This document shows, piece after piece, positions 1 to 8,028 of a stretch of 39,559 nt of DNA. Position numbers and translations under genes: made by a program. The notes under the pieces were generated by a model. It saw nothing but the letters and a program-made list of their open reading frames with translations, made no database searches and was not told the origin of the DNA. Source of the DNA: Streptomyces sp. SID10853 (GTDB lineage: Bacteria > Actinomycetota > Actinomycetes > Streptomycetales > Streptomycetaceae); the NCBI RefSeq assembly GCF_010548145.1, contig NZ_JAAGLN010000042.1, positions 1 through 39,559 on the forward strand, written 5' to 3'. Positions within the stretch are counted from its first letter, which is position 1; the number at the start of each line of letters is the position of its first letter.

Positions 1-488
1 GCCAGGCCGAGCAGCGGCAGTAACGCCCCCACGAGCGCACACCCGGCCGACCCCGCCCGCAGGACCCGCGCCGCCCGGCGTTTCCAGGCCCGGTCGGCCA
101 GATACCAGCCCGCGGTCCGCAGGGCGGCCGCCTCCACCCACCGGTACACCTCGTCCAGTCGCTCGGCGGGTTCCCCCCAGTCGCCCGCAGGGAACGGCCC
201 ACCGGTCAGGTCCGCGCCCGGACCGGCGCGGGTGCGGCCCCGGCCCGGCCCTGGCCCGGGGCCCTGCCCCGTATCCGTGCCGGTGCCCCCATCCGTATCG
301 GTGCCCCCATCCGTATCCGTGTCCGTGCACGTGTCGGGGCCGGCAGCGGGATCCGCCTGCCCGCCCCGTTTCCCGCCCGGCTCCGATCCCGGAGCGGAGG
401 CCCCCGTACCCGCCCGGGGACCCGTGCCGGGTTCGCCCCCGGACCGTACGGCGTCCTCATCGGGCTGCGGCGTCTCCGGCTGGCCCAC
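1..488 (-). CDS. SLATT-domain membrane protein, N-terminal part (cut by window edge)
   Basis: This is the N-terminal 162 codons of a minus-strand gene that runs off the left edge. It starts at GTG 488, preceded by GGAGGGGAG at good spacing. Residues 1 to about 100 are a low-complexity Gly/Asp/Thr/Pro linker that includes a TDTDGG duplication. From about residue 102 there is a conserved-looking helix (GDWGEPAERLDEVYRWVEAA, then a WYLADRAWKRRAARVLRAG stretch) leading into a hydrophobic segment that is truncated at the edge. This matches my memory of SLATT-domain proteins encoded beside ybaB in streptomycetes. SLATT proteins are two-helix membrane proteins proposed to form pores or sense nucleotide signals; the function here is inference. 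It is divergent from the ybaB-recR group. The C-terminal half of the domain is not visible. Confidence 0.7.
   Translation of the reverse strand, partial: MGQPETPQPDEDAVRSGGEPGTGPRAGTGASAPGSEPGGKRGGQADPAAGPDTCTDTDTDGGTDTDGGTGTDTGQGPGPGPGRGRTRAGPGADLTGGPFPAGDWGEPAERLDEVYRWVEAAALRTAGWYLADRAWKRRAARVLRAGSAGCALVGALLPLLGL
281..316. repeat. 18-bp direct repeat, two copies, inside the SLATT gene
   Basis: Two identical adjacent copies of CGGTGCCCCCATCCGTAT (281-298 and 299-316), with a degenerate copy on each side. On the minus strand they encode the Thr-Asp-Gly-Gly repeats of the linker, so copy-number change would stay in frame. Confidence 0.85.
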
Positions 489-746
489 CAGGCTCTCCCC
501 TCCGTCACGTACGAGCGAGTGCCTTCATACCGCCGAATGGTGGGCGTCAGTGCCGTTATGCCAGGGTTTACGACCGTAAGCGGGCTGTGATCAGGTAGAG
601 GAGCCCCCGCGCTCTCACCCGAAAGAGTTGGTCCTCACGGTGGAGGGCGGGGCGCCCGGGGACCACGTAGGCTCGTTTTACCGGCCAAGACTCCCGGAAA
701 GTCCTGGCGCAGTCGGAAACGTCGTCGAACAGCCTCGGAGTGACCC

Positions 747-1082
747 GTGATTCCCGGTGGTGGCCAGCCCAATATGCAGCAGCTGCTTCAGCAGGCCCAG
801 AAGATGCAGCAGGATCTCGCACAGGCTCAGGAGGAACTGGCCAGGACCGAGGTCGACGGCCAGGCGGGCGGCGGTCTGGTCAAGGCCACCGTCACCGGCT
901 CCGGTGAGCTGCGCGGCCTGGTGATCGACCCCAAGGCCGTCGACCCCGAGGACACGGAGACCCTCGCGGACCTGATCGTCGCCGCGGTCCACGCCGCGAA
1001 CGAGAACGCGTCGGCGCTCCAGCAGCAGAAGCTCGGCCCGCTCGCCCAGGGGCTGGGCGGTATGCCGGGCCTGGGTATCTGA
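747..1082 (+). CDS. YbaB/EbfC family nucleoid-associated protein
   Basis: A 111-residue protein of the YbaB/EbfC family, small dimeric DNA-binding proteins found beside recR in many bacteria and thought to act in nucleoid organisation or recombination. The N-terminal helix is rich in Gln ([19 protein letters not shown]). The central sheet contains the family-typical [20 protein letters not shown] stretch, and the C-terminus ends in the usual Gly/Leu/Met-rich tail (GGMPGLGI). The start is GTG 747, with CGGAG six bases upstream. recR follows after about 100 bases on the same strand, so the two are probably co-transcribed. The family call is firm; the exact cellular role is not established by sequence. 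Confidence 0.93.
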   Translation: MIPGGGQPNMQQLLQQAQKMQQDLAQAQEELARTEVDGQAGGGLVKATVTGSGELRGLVIDPKAVDPEDTETLADLIVAAVHAANENASALQQQKLGPLAQGLGGMPGLGI

Positions 1083-1184
1083 CGCAGGTCTTCATCTGAC
1101 GAAGGTCTTCACGCTCCCGAGGTTCTGCGGAAACCTCGCACGAACTACCGTTACGTTCCACAGCAGACCGAAAGAGGCGCTCCG

Positions 1185-1784
1185 TTGTACGAAGGCGTGG
1201 TTCAGGACCTCATCGACGAGTTGGGCAGGCTGCCCGGCGTCGGTCCCAAGAGCGCGCAGCGGATCGCCTTCCACATCCTCCAGGCCGAGCCCACCGACGT
1301 GCGCCGCCTGGCGCACTCGCTGCTCGAAGTGAAGGACAAGGTCCGGTTCTGCGCGGTGTGCGGCAATGTCGCGCAGGCCGAGCTGTGCGGGATCTGCCGG
1401 GACACCCGTCGCGACCAGACGGTGATCTGTGTCGTCGAGGAGCCGAAGGACGTCGTGGCGGTCGAACGGACCCGTGAGTTCCGCGGCCGATACCACGTGC
1501 TCGGCGGCGCCATCAGCCCCATCGAAGGCGTCGGCCCCGACGATCTGCGGATCAGGGAACTGCTGGCGAGGCTGGCGGACGGCGTCGTCACCGAGCTGAT
1601 CCTGGCGACCGACCCGAACCTGGAGGGCGAGGCCACGGCGACGTACCTCGCCCGCATGATCAAACCCATGGGTTTGAAGGTCACACGGCTGGCGAGTGGT
1701 CTTCCTGTAGGGGGAGACCTGGAATACGCGGACGAGGTCACGCTCGGTCGTGCCTTTGAGGGGAGACGACTACTCGATGTCTGA
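1185..1784 (+). CDS. recR: Recombination mediator RecR
   Basis: RecR, 199 residues, the normal family length. It acts with RecF and RecO to load RecA at gapped DNA. Visible domains in order are: helix-hairpin-helix near residues 10-30 ([18 protein letters not shown]), a C4 zinc finger with C56, C59, C68 and C71, and a Toprim domain from about residue 79 with the VVEEPKD acidic motif and the later [11 protein letters not shown] loop. The C-terminus has the typical [23 protein letters not shown] signature. The start is TTG 1185 after AAAGAGG; no better start exists close by. The stop codon overlaps the start of the next gene by eight bases, which suggests translational coupling. Confidence 0.97.
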   Translation: MYEGVVQDLIDELGRLPGVGPKSAQRIAFHILQAEPTDVRRLAHSLLEVKDKVRFCAVCGNVAQAELCGICRDTRRDQTVICVVEEPKDVVAVERTREFRGRYHVLGGAISPIEGVGPDDLRIRELLARLADGVVTELILATDPNLEGEATATYLARMIKPMGLKVTRLASGLPVGGDLEYADEVTLGRAFEGRRLLDV

Positions 1785-2433
1785 CGCAACGCTGAATCAG
1801 GTCACGGAAGACCCCAACGACTTCGACGTCCAGATCGCCGACCAGGTCGAGTCCTTCATCGTCGCCGTCACCGAGGTGGCCAAGGGCGACGAGCCCGACA
1901 GCGCGGTGCCCTTCCTGCTGCTGGAGATCTCCCAGCTCCTGTTGGCCGGGGGCCGTCTCGGCGCCCATGAGGACATCCTCCCGGCCGACCGGTACGAGCC
2001 GGACCTCGGCCCGGAGCCCGACGTCGACGATCTGCGGGAGCGCTTCGCGCGGCTCCTAGAGCCGATCGACGTGTACTCCGAGGTGTTCGACCCGTACGAG
2101 CCGCGCAAGGCCCCCGTCGCCTGCCGCATCAGCGACGACCTCGCGGACATCGTCACCGACCTCCGGCACGGCATGGCGCACTACCGCGCGGGCCGGACCA
2201 CCGAGGCGATGTGGTGGTGGCAGTTCTCGTACTTCTCCAACTGGGGCTCCACCGCGTCGGCCGCGCTCCGCGCGCTCCAGTCCCTGGTCGCCCATGTCCG
2301 CCTCGACCAGCCGCTCCCGGCTCTCGACGGCCTGGACACGGACCAGGATCTGAGCGAGGAAGTGCTGGCCGAGGAGGCGGGCCGGGTCATGGCCGAGGAG
2401 ATCGGGACTCCGCTGGGCCTCCCGTCGGTCTGA
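1777..2433 (+). CDS. DUF5063 domain protein
   Basis: A conserved actinobacterial protein of 218 residues that I recall as DUF5063, regularly placed directly after recR. It is acidic and largely helical, with a central Trp-rich patch ([24 protein letters not shown]), no signal peptide and no membrane segment, so it is probably cytosolic. I chose ATG 1777 because AGGGGAGA lies just upstream and the ATG overlaps the recR stop (ATGTCTGA); a start 27 bases further upstream is possible but lies deeper inside recR. The biochemical function is unknown. Coupling to recR suggests a link to recombination or replication, which is inference only. Confidence 0.88.
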   Translation: MSDATLNQVTEDPNDFDVQIADQVESFIVAVTEVAKGDEPDSAVPFLLLEISQLLLAGGRLGAHEDILPADRYEPDLGPEPDVDDLRERFARLLEPIDVYSEVFDPYEPRKAPVACRISDDLADIVTDLRHGMAHYRAGRTTEAMWWWQFSYFSNWGSTASAALRALQSLVAHVRLDQPLPALDGLDTDQDLSEEVLAEEAGRVMAEEIGTPLGLPSV

Positions 2434-2470
2434 GCGGCGGAGCGCACTGACTCCCTGGGCGACAGCGGGG

Positions 2471-2485
2471 CTGACTTCTAGTCAG
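2471..2485. terminator. Short hairpin between convergent DUF5063 and MFS genes
   Basis: CTGACT (2471-2476) and AGTCAG (2480-2485) form a perfect six-base stem around TCT. It includes the MFS stop codon and sits in a 44-base gap between two convergent genes. It is a weak terminator candidate because it has no T-run and is AT-rich for this genome. Confidence 0.35.
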
Positions 2486-3998
2486 AAGCCGCCTCTGTCC
2501 GGACGTTCGCGCCCGCCCGGATGCGCTGCCGCTCGTCCTGCCGCGCATCCGCCGTCCCGGCGCCCCGCTTCGGCAGCGCGAGCGCGAGGAGGAGCGCGAC
2601 CGCCGAGGCGCCGCAGGCGATGAGGAAGGCGGCCCGCATCCCCCTGTCGCTGTAGAAGTCGTAGCCGCCCTCAGCGACCGCGATATGCCCGTTCAGTACG
2701 GCAAAGGCGACAGCGGGCAGGACGGCGGCCAGGGCGCTCTGGAAGACCTGGACCATGCTCGACATCGACGCCTGGAGCCCGGGTGGCACCGCACCGATGA
2801 CGAGGTTCGGCGCGGCGGCGTACGAGACCCCGAGGCCGAGGCCCTCGATCAGCGCCCACGCGATCAGGGGGCCCTGTGCGTCGTGCCGGAGCGCGGTGAG
2901 TGCGGTGCCCACGACCAGCAGCGCATGCCCGGTGATCATCAGGTTGCGCGGTGAGGTCCTGCGCATGGCCCGCCCCACGAGATACCCACCGGCCACGGCC
3001 CCGGCCGCGACCGGCACCTGGAACAGGGCGTACCCCTTGGCGTCGACACCGAAGCCGTACCCCAGGCCGAGTGCGAGCGGCGTCATGCACATCGTCGGCA
3101 GCAGGGCGTTGAACACACCGGTGTTCGCGGAGGCCAGACCGGCGGTGAGCGCGGTGAGAATCATCGGCCGGCGCCTGAAGAAGCGGATGTCGATCAGCGG
3201 GTCCCGGCCGCGCAGCGCCGAGACGATCCATACGGCGGCCAGCACCGCACCACCCACCAGCACCCCGAGGGTCCGTGCCGAGCCCCAGCCCCATTCGGCG
3301 CCGAAGCTGACACCGATCAGCAGACCCGCCAGACCCGCGCCGAGCAGCAGCGCGCCGAGGAGATCGAGCCGCGAGCGATGGCGTACGGGACTCTCGTCCG
3401 TGGCCAGCGCCAGCGGGGCGAGGAGCGCGGCAGGCACGAGGGCGAAGAACCAGAACACGCCGTGGAAGCCCCAGTTGCCCATCAGCCAGCCGGTGATCCA
3501 GGGGGCGGGGATGTTGATGAGGCCCATCCCGGCCGTCATCAGGGAGACCGCCATCGGCAGGATCCTGGACGGGTACACGTCGCGCATCAGGGAGTACCCG
3601 AGGAAGGTGCAGGGCACGAGCAGTCCCTGGAGTGCCCGGCCTGCGATGACGACTCCGAAGGTGGGCGCCAGCGCGGTCAGCAGTGCACCGAGCGTGGCCC
3701 CGGCGACGGCGAGCAGCAGGACCAGGCGCTTGCCGTACATGTCGGCGAGCTTCCCGGCGATCGGGCTGAGCACCGCGCCGACCAGCAGGAACGCGGTGAG
3801 CAGCCAGGCGCTCTGGTGGGTCGCGTAGTGCGCGCTGATCTCCGGCCGCGCGGTCGACGTCATCTGGTAGTTGGCGGCTATGAGCTCCTGGACGCCGACG
3901 ATCGAGGCGAAGGAGAGAACGAGGCGCGGCGTCCAGCCGCCACTGGGTGTCGGGCCGTCGCCTGCTGTGGGAGGGCGTGCGGTGCCAGCTGTCGCCAT
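2478..3998 (-). CDS. MFS multidrug/metabolite exporter
   Basis: A major facilitator superfamily transporter of 506 residues, resembling drug:H+ antiporters. It has many hydrophobic segments. The cytoplasmic loop GKLADMYGKRLVLL corresponds to MFS motif A, and a later RALQGLLVP stretch is of the antiporter type. The start is ATG 3998 with GAGAGGA eight to nine bases upstream; the longer open frame beginning at 4211 is low-complexity and contains the operator region, so I reject it. A 20-bp palindrome of TetR-operator type lies 30 bases upstream of the start (4028-4047), implying drug-inducible control. The regulator is not encoded next door. The substrate cannot be told from sequence. Confidence 0.9.
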   Translation of the reverse strand: MATAGTARPPTAGDGPTPSGGWTPRLVLSFASIVGVQELIAANYQMTSTARPEISAHYATHQSAWLLTAFLLVGAVLSPIAGKLADMYGKRLVLLLAVAGATLGALLTALAPTFGVVIAGRALQGLLVPCTFLGYSLMRDVYPSRILPMAVSLMTAGMGLINIPAPWITGWLMGNWGFHGVFWFFALVPAALLAPLALATDESPVRHRSRLDLLGALLLGAGLAGLLIGVSFGAEWGWGSARTLGVLVGGAVLAAVWIVSALRGRDPLIDIRFFRRRPMILTALTAGLASANTGVFNALLPTMCMTPLALGLGYGFGVDAKGYALFQVPVAAGAVAGGYLVGRAMRRTSPRNLMITGHALLVVGTALTALRHDAQGPLIAWALIEGLGLGVSYAAAPNLVIGAVPPGLQASMSSMVQVFQSALAAVLPAVAFAVLNGHIAVAEGGYDFYSDRGMRAAFLIACGASAVALLLALALPKRGAGTADARQDERQRIRAGANVRTEAASD

Positions 3999-4027
3999 GC
4001 GGACGGTTCCTCTCGACGTACGGCCTA

Positions 4028-4047
4028 CCAAACAATCGTTTGTTTGG
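4028..4047. promoter_or_regulatory. TetR-type operator upstream of the MFS exporter
   Basis: CCAAACA (4028-4034) and TGTTTGG (4041-4047) are perfect inverted repeats separated by ATCGTT. The AT-rich site stands out in a GC-rich region and lies 30 bases before the exporter start codon, where TetR-family repressors typically bind. No TetR gene is within the window. Confidence 0.6.
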
Positions 4048-4313
4048 ATCGAGGGGTAGCTAACCTCCTCGCGCCGGGCATGGTCAACGGGCGCGGCAGT
4101 GGAATCGGCAGCGGGAGTGGCGGCCGGAGCGGCGGCGGGGGCGGCGGCGGAAAGCATCACCGCCGGCTGGGCCGGACCGCCGGGACCGCTGTGTTCACGT
4201 GACGCCCCCAATCGGCCCCTGACGTCGGACGCGCTGCGTTCACCCGTCCAACTCGCCTTGTCATGCGGCCAGTCGGGGCGGTCCGTGCCGCCATCCCGGC
4301 GGTCGACGAGCTA

Positions 4314-4343
4314 TTGACACGGTCTTGTCAGGAGCGGAACACT
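4314..4343 (+). promoter_or_regulatory. Candidate promoter of the DUF1996/GH operon
   Basis: A perfect -35 hexamer TTGACA lies at 4314-4319. With an 18-base spacer, AACACT (4338-4343) fits a weak -10 by its second A and last T. The LacI-type palindrome begins eight bases further on, where a repressor would block the transcription start. Confidence 0.45.
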
Positions 4344-4350
4344 CCGAATC

Positions 4351-4366
4351 GGGAGAGCGCTCTCCC
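4351..4366. promoter_or_regulatory. LacI-family operator, copy 1 (DUF1996/GH operon)
   Basis: GGGAGAGCGCTCTCCC is a perfect 16-bp palindrome with the central CG typical of LacI-family sites. The core GAGAGCGCTCTC is shared with the sites at 9921 and 35516. It lies 107 bases before the DUF1996 start codon and just downstream of the TTGACA promoter. Confidence 0.75.
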
Positions 4367-4472
4367 GGCTTCCGTTCCAGCGTTCCGCCGCTCCGCCGCT
4401 CGTCCGTTCGTCCGCTCGTCCGGATCCGTTCCCCGCCCTCGCATTCCCGTACTGACGCAGGAGGAGGTCTCC

Positions 4473-5597
4473 ATGCCACGGAGGTCGAGAACCCTCACAG
4501 GACTACTGCTGTCCACCGCTCTGGCCCTCACAGCGGCCGGCATCGGCGGTGTCGTGATGACGACCGGCGCATCGGCGGACACACCCGCCGCCACCGCCGC
4601 ACACACCAAGGCCGTCACCCCCGCCAAGGCCGTCACCCCCGGCATGGCCGGTATGCCCGGGATGGGGGTGTCCACCAAGGCGTCCGGCGACGACCCGGAC
4701 GGCGACGGCTACATCATGGCCGACCCGCCGGTGACCGGTGTCACCCCGTCGACGTACGACCCGCCGCACCGGTACTTCCACGAGTTCCAGGCCAAGTGCG
4801 CCCCGAACCACACGGCGCCCGACGACCCGATCGTCTTCCCCGGGCAGCCGGGGAAGTCGCACGACCACACCTTCATGGGCAACACCGGCACCGACGCCAA
4901 CACCACCACCGCCTCGCTCGACCAGGGCGGCACCACCTGCCTGGCGCCCGGCGACAAGTCGGCCTACTGGATGCCGAGTCTGTACAACGGGGACGAGAAG
5001 ATCCTCCCCATCGGCCCGCAGACCATCTACTACAAGTCGGGGGTCACCGACTACACCAGCGTCCGCCCCTTCCCCAAGGGCCTCCGGTTCGTCGTGGGCA
5101 ACCCCATGCAGAGCCTCGACGACTTCAAGAACCTCAAAGGCACGGTCGAGGGCTGGGAGTGCGGTACGCAGTACCACAACTTCGACTTCCCGGTGAGCTG
5201 CCCGTCCACCGAGGACACCCAGCTCAACATCCGTCTCCAGGCGCCCAGTTGCTGGGACGGAATCCACCTCGACACCCCTGACCACCAGAGTCATATGGCG
5301 TACCCGGTGGCGTCGGGCAACAACCAGAACACCTGCCCGGCCGACCATCCGGTGGCACTGCCGATGATCGAGTTCAAGATGGCGTGGCCGGTCAACGGCG
5401 ATATGTCGAAGGTGCGGCTGGCCAGCGGGACCGGGCACTCGTTCCACTACGACTTCTTCAACGGCTGGGACGCGGCGACGCTCCAGGCCCTGGTCACACA
5501 CTGCGTCAACGGCGGTCTGCAGTGCGACGCGCGCGGCTACGACGAGACCAACCCGTCGGCGGGCGCCGCACTCAACGACGACTACGAGCTGCCGTAG
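4473..5597 (+). CDS. Secreted DUF1996 domain protein
   Basis: A secreted protein of 374 residues. Residues 1-34 form a Sec signal peptide (RRSR, hydrophobic LLLSTALALTAAGIGGVVM, cleavage near ASA-DT). A short TPAKAVTPG/GM-rich linker follows, then the DUF1996 domain from about residue 75 to the end, with its conserved HDHTFMG motif, several His residues and paired Cys. DUF1996 proteins occur in fungi and actinobacteria, often near carbohydrate-active enzymes; their biochemical activity is not known to me. The start is ATG 4473 with GGAGGAGG at ideal spacing; upstream extension would cover the operator. It is followed by a glycoside hydrolase 93 bases later and preceded by a LacI-type operator, suggesting a role in polysaccharide binding or processing outside the cell. 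Confidence 0.9.
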   Translation: MPRRSRTLTGLLLSTALALTAAGIGGVVMTTGASADTPAATAAHTKAVTPAKAVTPGMAGMPGMGVSTKASGDDPDGDGYIMADPPVTGVTPSTYDPPHRYFHEFQAKCAPNHTAPDDPIVFPGQPGKSHDHTFMGNTGTDANTTTASLDQGGTTCLAPGDKSAYWMPSLYNGDEKILPIGPQTIYYKSGVTDYTSVRPFPKGLRFVVGNPMQSLDDFKNLKGTVEGWECGTQYHNFDFPVSCPSTEDTQLNIRLQAPSCWDGIHLDTPDHQSHMAYPVASGNNQNTCPADHPVALPMIEFKMAWPVNGDMSKVRLASGTGHSFHYDFFNGWDAATLQALVTHCVNGGLQCDARGYDETNPSAGAALNDDYELP

Positions 5598-5600
5598 GAC

Positions 5601-5660
5601 TTCACCGGCCGGTACGTCACCGGTCGGTACGTCACCGGTCGGTACGTCACCGGCCGGCAC
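5601..5660. repeat. 15-bp tandem repeat, four copies, between DUF1996 and GH genes
   Basis: Four adjacent units of the type GTCACCGGTCGGTAC (5601-5615, 5616-5630, 5631-5645, 5646-5660); the middle two are identical and the outer two differ at one to two bases. The internal ACCGGT lets each unit form a small palindrome, so the transcript between the two genes could fold repeatedly. It begins three bases after the DUF1996 stop. Confidence 0.85.
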
Positions 5661-5690
5661 GTCAAGCGAGACGGACAGAAGGAGAGCGAC

Positions 5691-7496
5691 ATGCACTATC
5701 CCCCCACCCGTCACCCCACCTGTAACCCCACCCGTCATCCCACCCGTCATCCCATCCGGACGGCGAAGCGCGCCATGGCGCCGCTGGCCGCGACAGCGCT
5801 GCTCGCCGGGGCCCTGCTCGCCGTGCAGGCACCGGCGGCCCACGCGGCAGGCAGTGTCGTCAAGGTGACCGGTTCGCAGGGCGACTGGGCGCTGACCGTC
5901 GACGGTTCGCCGTACACGGTCAAAGGGCTGACCTGGGGCCCGTCGGTCGACGACGCGGCCAAGGACATGCCGGACGTGGCCTCGATGGGCGTCAACACCA
6001 TCCGCACCTGGGGTACGGACGCGACGAGCAAGCCGCTGTTCGACGCGGCGGCGGCCAACGGCGTCAAGGTGATCGCCGGCTTCTGGCTCCAGCCGGGCGG
6101 CGGCCCGGGCAGCGGCGGCTGCGTCAACTACCTCACCGACACCACGTACAAGAACGACATGCTCGCCGAGTTCCCCAAGTGGGTCGACACCTACAAGGAC
6201 AACCCCGGTGTGCTGATGTGGAACGTCGGCAACGAGTCGACGCTCGGCCTGCAGAACTGCTACAGCGGTGACGAGCTGGAGGCGCAGCGCAACGCGTACA
6301 CCTCCTTCGTGAACGACATCGCGAAGAAGATCCACCAGGTGGACCCCGACCACCCGGTCACCTCCACGGACGCGTGGACCGGCGCCTGGCCCTACTACAA
6401 GAGGAACGCGCCCGATCTGGATCTGTACGCGGTCAACGCCTACGACGCGGTATGCAACGTCAAGTCGGACTGGGAGCAGGGCGGTTACGACAAGCCGTAC
6501 ATCGTCACCGAGACCGGCCCGGCCGGCGAGTGGGAGGTGCCGGACGACGCGAACGGTGTGCCCGACGAGCCGACCGACGTACAGAAGGCCGACGGCTACA
6601 CCAAGGCGTGGGGCTGCGTCACCGGCCACAAGGGGGTCGCGCTGGGCGCCACGATGTTCCACTACGGCACCGAGGACGACTTCGGCGGTGTCTGGTTCAA
6701 CCTGGTGCCTGACGGCCAGAAGCGGCTGTCGTACTACGCGGTCAAGAAGGCGTACGGGGGAGACACTTCGGGCGACAACACCCCGCCGGTCATCTCGGAC
6801 ATGACCGTCGGCGACGCCACGGCGGGCGTCCCGGCCGGCGGCCGGGTCACGGTGCGTGCCAAGGTCACCGACCCGGACGGTGACGCGACCACCTCGCAGC
6901 TCTTCTTCAGCAGCAACTACATCGACCAGGACAAGGCGCTGGTGCCGGCCGACACCACGGACAACGGCGACGGCACGTTCTCCGCGAAGGTCCCGGACAA
7001 GGTGGGGGTCTACAAGGTCTATGTGAAGTCCACGGACGGCCACGGCAACGTCGGTATCGAGACGAAGTCGCTGAAGGTCGTCCCGCCGAAGGTCGACGGG
7101 ACGAATGTGTCCCAGGGCAAGGCGGCCACCGCGTCGTCCTTCCAGACCGACCCGACGGGCGGCTGCCCGTGCGGTGCGGCCAACGCGGTGGACGGCAGCT
7201 TCGACACCCGCTGGGCGAGCGACTGGAGCGACCCGCAGTGGCTCCAGGTCGACCTGGGCGCCTCCACCACCTTCACACACATCCAGCTGGCCTGGGACCC
7301 GGCGTACGCGAAGGCGTACGACATCCAGACGTCGGACGACGGCACCAACTGGACCACGGTCACGTCGGTGACCGACGGCAACGGCAACATCGACGACCTC
7401 GACGTGAACGGCACGGGCCGGTACGTCCGGATGCTGGGGACGGCGCGCGGCTCCGGATACGGCTACTCCCTCTACGAGTTCGGCGTCTACAGCTGA
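5691..7496 (+). CDS. Secreted TIM-barrel glycoside hydrolase with C-terminal discoidin (CBM32-like) domain
   Basis: An extracellular enzyme of 601 residues. The N-terminus has an odd PTRH/PTCN repeat (residues 4-22) before a signal peptide hydrophobic core (APLAATALLAGALLAVQAPAAHA, cleavage near residue 52). The catalytic barrel spans about residues 55-355. E182 in WNVGNES is the probable acid/base and E274 in IVTETGPAGEW the probable nucleophile, the clan A arrangement. An Ig-like linker (TPPVISDMTV..., about 360-460) follows, then an F5/8 type C discoidin domain (about 465-601, with NAVDGSFDTRWAS). The fold suggests a GH2-type or GH72-like enzyme; action on beta-1,3-glucan is inferred from the shared operator with GH16. 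AAGGAG precedes ATG 5691. A start at 5775, inside the repeat-signal region, is the alternative. Confidence 0.85.
   Translation: MHYPPTRHPTCNPTRHPTRHPIRTAKRAMAPLAATALLAGALLAVQAPAAHAAGSVVKVTGSQGDWALTVDGSPYTVKGLTWGPSVDDAAKDMPDVASMGVNTIRTWGTDATSKPLFDAAAANGVKVIAGFWLQPGGGPGSGGCVNYLTDTTYKNDMLAEFPKWVDTYKDNPGVLMWNVGNESTLGLQNCYSGDELEAQRNAYTSFVNDIAKKIHQVDPDHPVTSTDAWTGAWPYYKRNAPDLDLYAVNAYDAVCNVKSDWEQGGYDKPYIVTETGPAGEWEVPDDANGVPDEPTDVQKADGYTKAWGCVTGHKGVALGATMFHYGTEDDFGGVWFNLVPDGQKRLSYYAVKKAYGGDTSGDNTPPVISDMTVGDATAGVPAGGRVTVRAKVTDPDGDATTSQLFFSSNYIDQDKALVPADTTDNGDGTFSAKVPDKVGVYKVYVKSTDGHGNVGIETKSLKVVPPKVDGTNVSQGKAATASSFQTDPTGGCPCGAANAVDGSFDTRWASDWSDPQWLQVDLGASTTFTHIQLAWDPAYAKAYDIQTSDDGTNWTTVTSVTDGNGNIDDLDVNGTGRYVRMLGTARGSGYGYSLYEFGVYS
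5703..5759. repeat. 12-bp tandem repeat encoding PTRH units
   Basis: Units CCCACCCGTCAC, CCCACCTGTAAC, CCCACCCGTCAT and CCCACCCGTCAT, then a partial CCCATCCGG, lie inside the first 23 codons of the hydrolase gene. They encode Pro-Thr-Arg-His blocks that lengthen the positively charged n-region of the signal peptide. Confidence 0.85.
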
Positions 7497-7512
7497 GAGG
7501 AGCACAGCCCTC

Positions 7513-8028
7513 ATGATGGACACCCGCCTCACGCAGGCTCAGCCGTACACGCTCGGCCTGTTCCGTATCGTCATCGGGACGCTCTTCACCTGCCACGGAG
7601 TCGCTTCGCTCTTCGGGCTGCTCGGCGGCCACTCCCTGCCGGCGGGCAGCTGGCCCGGCTGGTACGCCGCCGTCATCCAACTGGGTGCGGGCGGGCTGGT
7701 GCTGCTGGGTCTTGGCACCAGGACGGCGGCGCTGCTCGGGTCGGGGTCGATGGCGTTCGCCTACTTCGACATCCACCAGCGGCGGGGCCTGCTGCCGATC
7801 GAGAACGGCGGCGAGGCCGCTGTCTTCTTCTGCTGGACGCTGCTGCTGATCGCCGTGTCGGGGCCGGGGGCCGTGGCTCTCGACCGGCTGATCAACGGGC
7901 GCCGTGCGGCGCGTGCGGCGCATGTGGCTGATGTGGACGATGCTGCCGGGCGGGCCGGGGGCGAGCAGCCTCGGCAGCCGGCGGCGTCCGGGCCCGATCA
8001 GGTGGTGGTGGCGCGTACGGCGTCGTAG
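7513..8028 (+). CDS. DoxX family membrane protein
   Basis: An integral membrane protein of 171 residues with the DoxX pattern: about four hydrophobic helices, the early FRIVIGTLFTCHGVASLFG segment, and a second helix pair around GAGGLVLLGLGTRTAALLGSGSMAFAYFDIH. The last ~45 residues are a hydrophilic tail. DoxX proteins are linked to redox or oxidative-stress functions in membranes, but the role here is unknown. It follows the hydrolase by 16 bases with GAGAGGAG upstream of ATG 7513 (ATG 7516 is equally possible), so it is probably the last gene of the LacI-controlled operon. Confidence 0.85.
   Translation: MMDTRLTQAQPYTLGLFRIVIGTLFTCHGVASLFGLLGGHSLPAGSWPGWYAAVIQLGAGGLVLLGLGTRTAALLGSGSMAFAYFDIHQRRGLLPIENGGEAAVFFCWTLLLIAVSGPGAVALDRLINGRRAARAAHVADVDDAAGRAGGEQPRQPAASGPDQVVVARTAS

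Larger units (their letters stand above)
3999..4472. other. Divergent intergenic region between the MFS gene and the DUF1996 operon
   Basis: 474 bases with no credible gene. From left to right it holds the MFS ribosome site, a TetR-type palindrome (4028-4047), a Gly-codon-like GGC/GGA low-complexity stretch (about 4090-4155), a TTGACA element (4314-4319), a LacI-type palindrome (4351-4366), a CTCGTCCG/CCGCTC repeat tract, and the GGAGGAGG ribosome site of the DUF1996 gene. Confidence 0.7.

Noticed and set aside
489..746. Small RNA (SRP RNA) gene upstream of ybaB
   Set aside because: In some bacteria the SRP RNA lies near dnaX-ybaB-recR, but I could not find its conserved GGAAG-type apical loop sequence here.
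5601..5660. CRISPR-like array
   Set aside because: The 15-bp units are contiguous, without spacers, and no cas genes are present.
4503..7532. Minus-strand open frame of about 1,000 codons
   Set aside because: It is antisense to two secreted proteins with signal peptides and recognisable domains; its product is Val/Arg/Gly-rich and typical of shadow frames in high-GC DNA.
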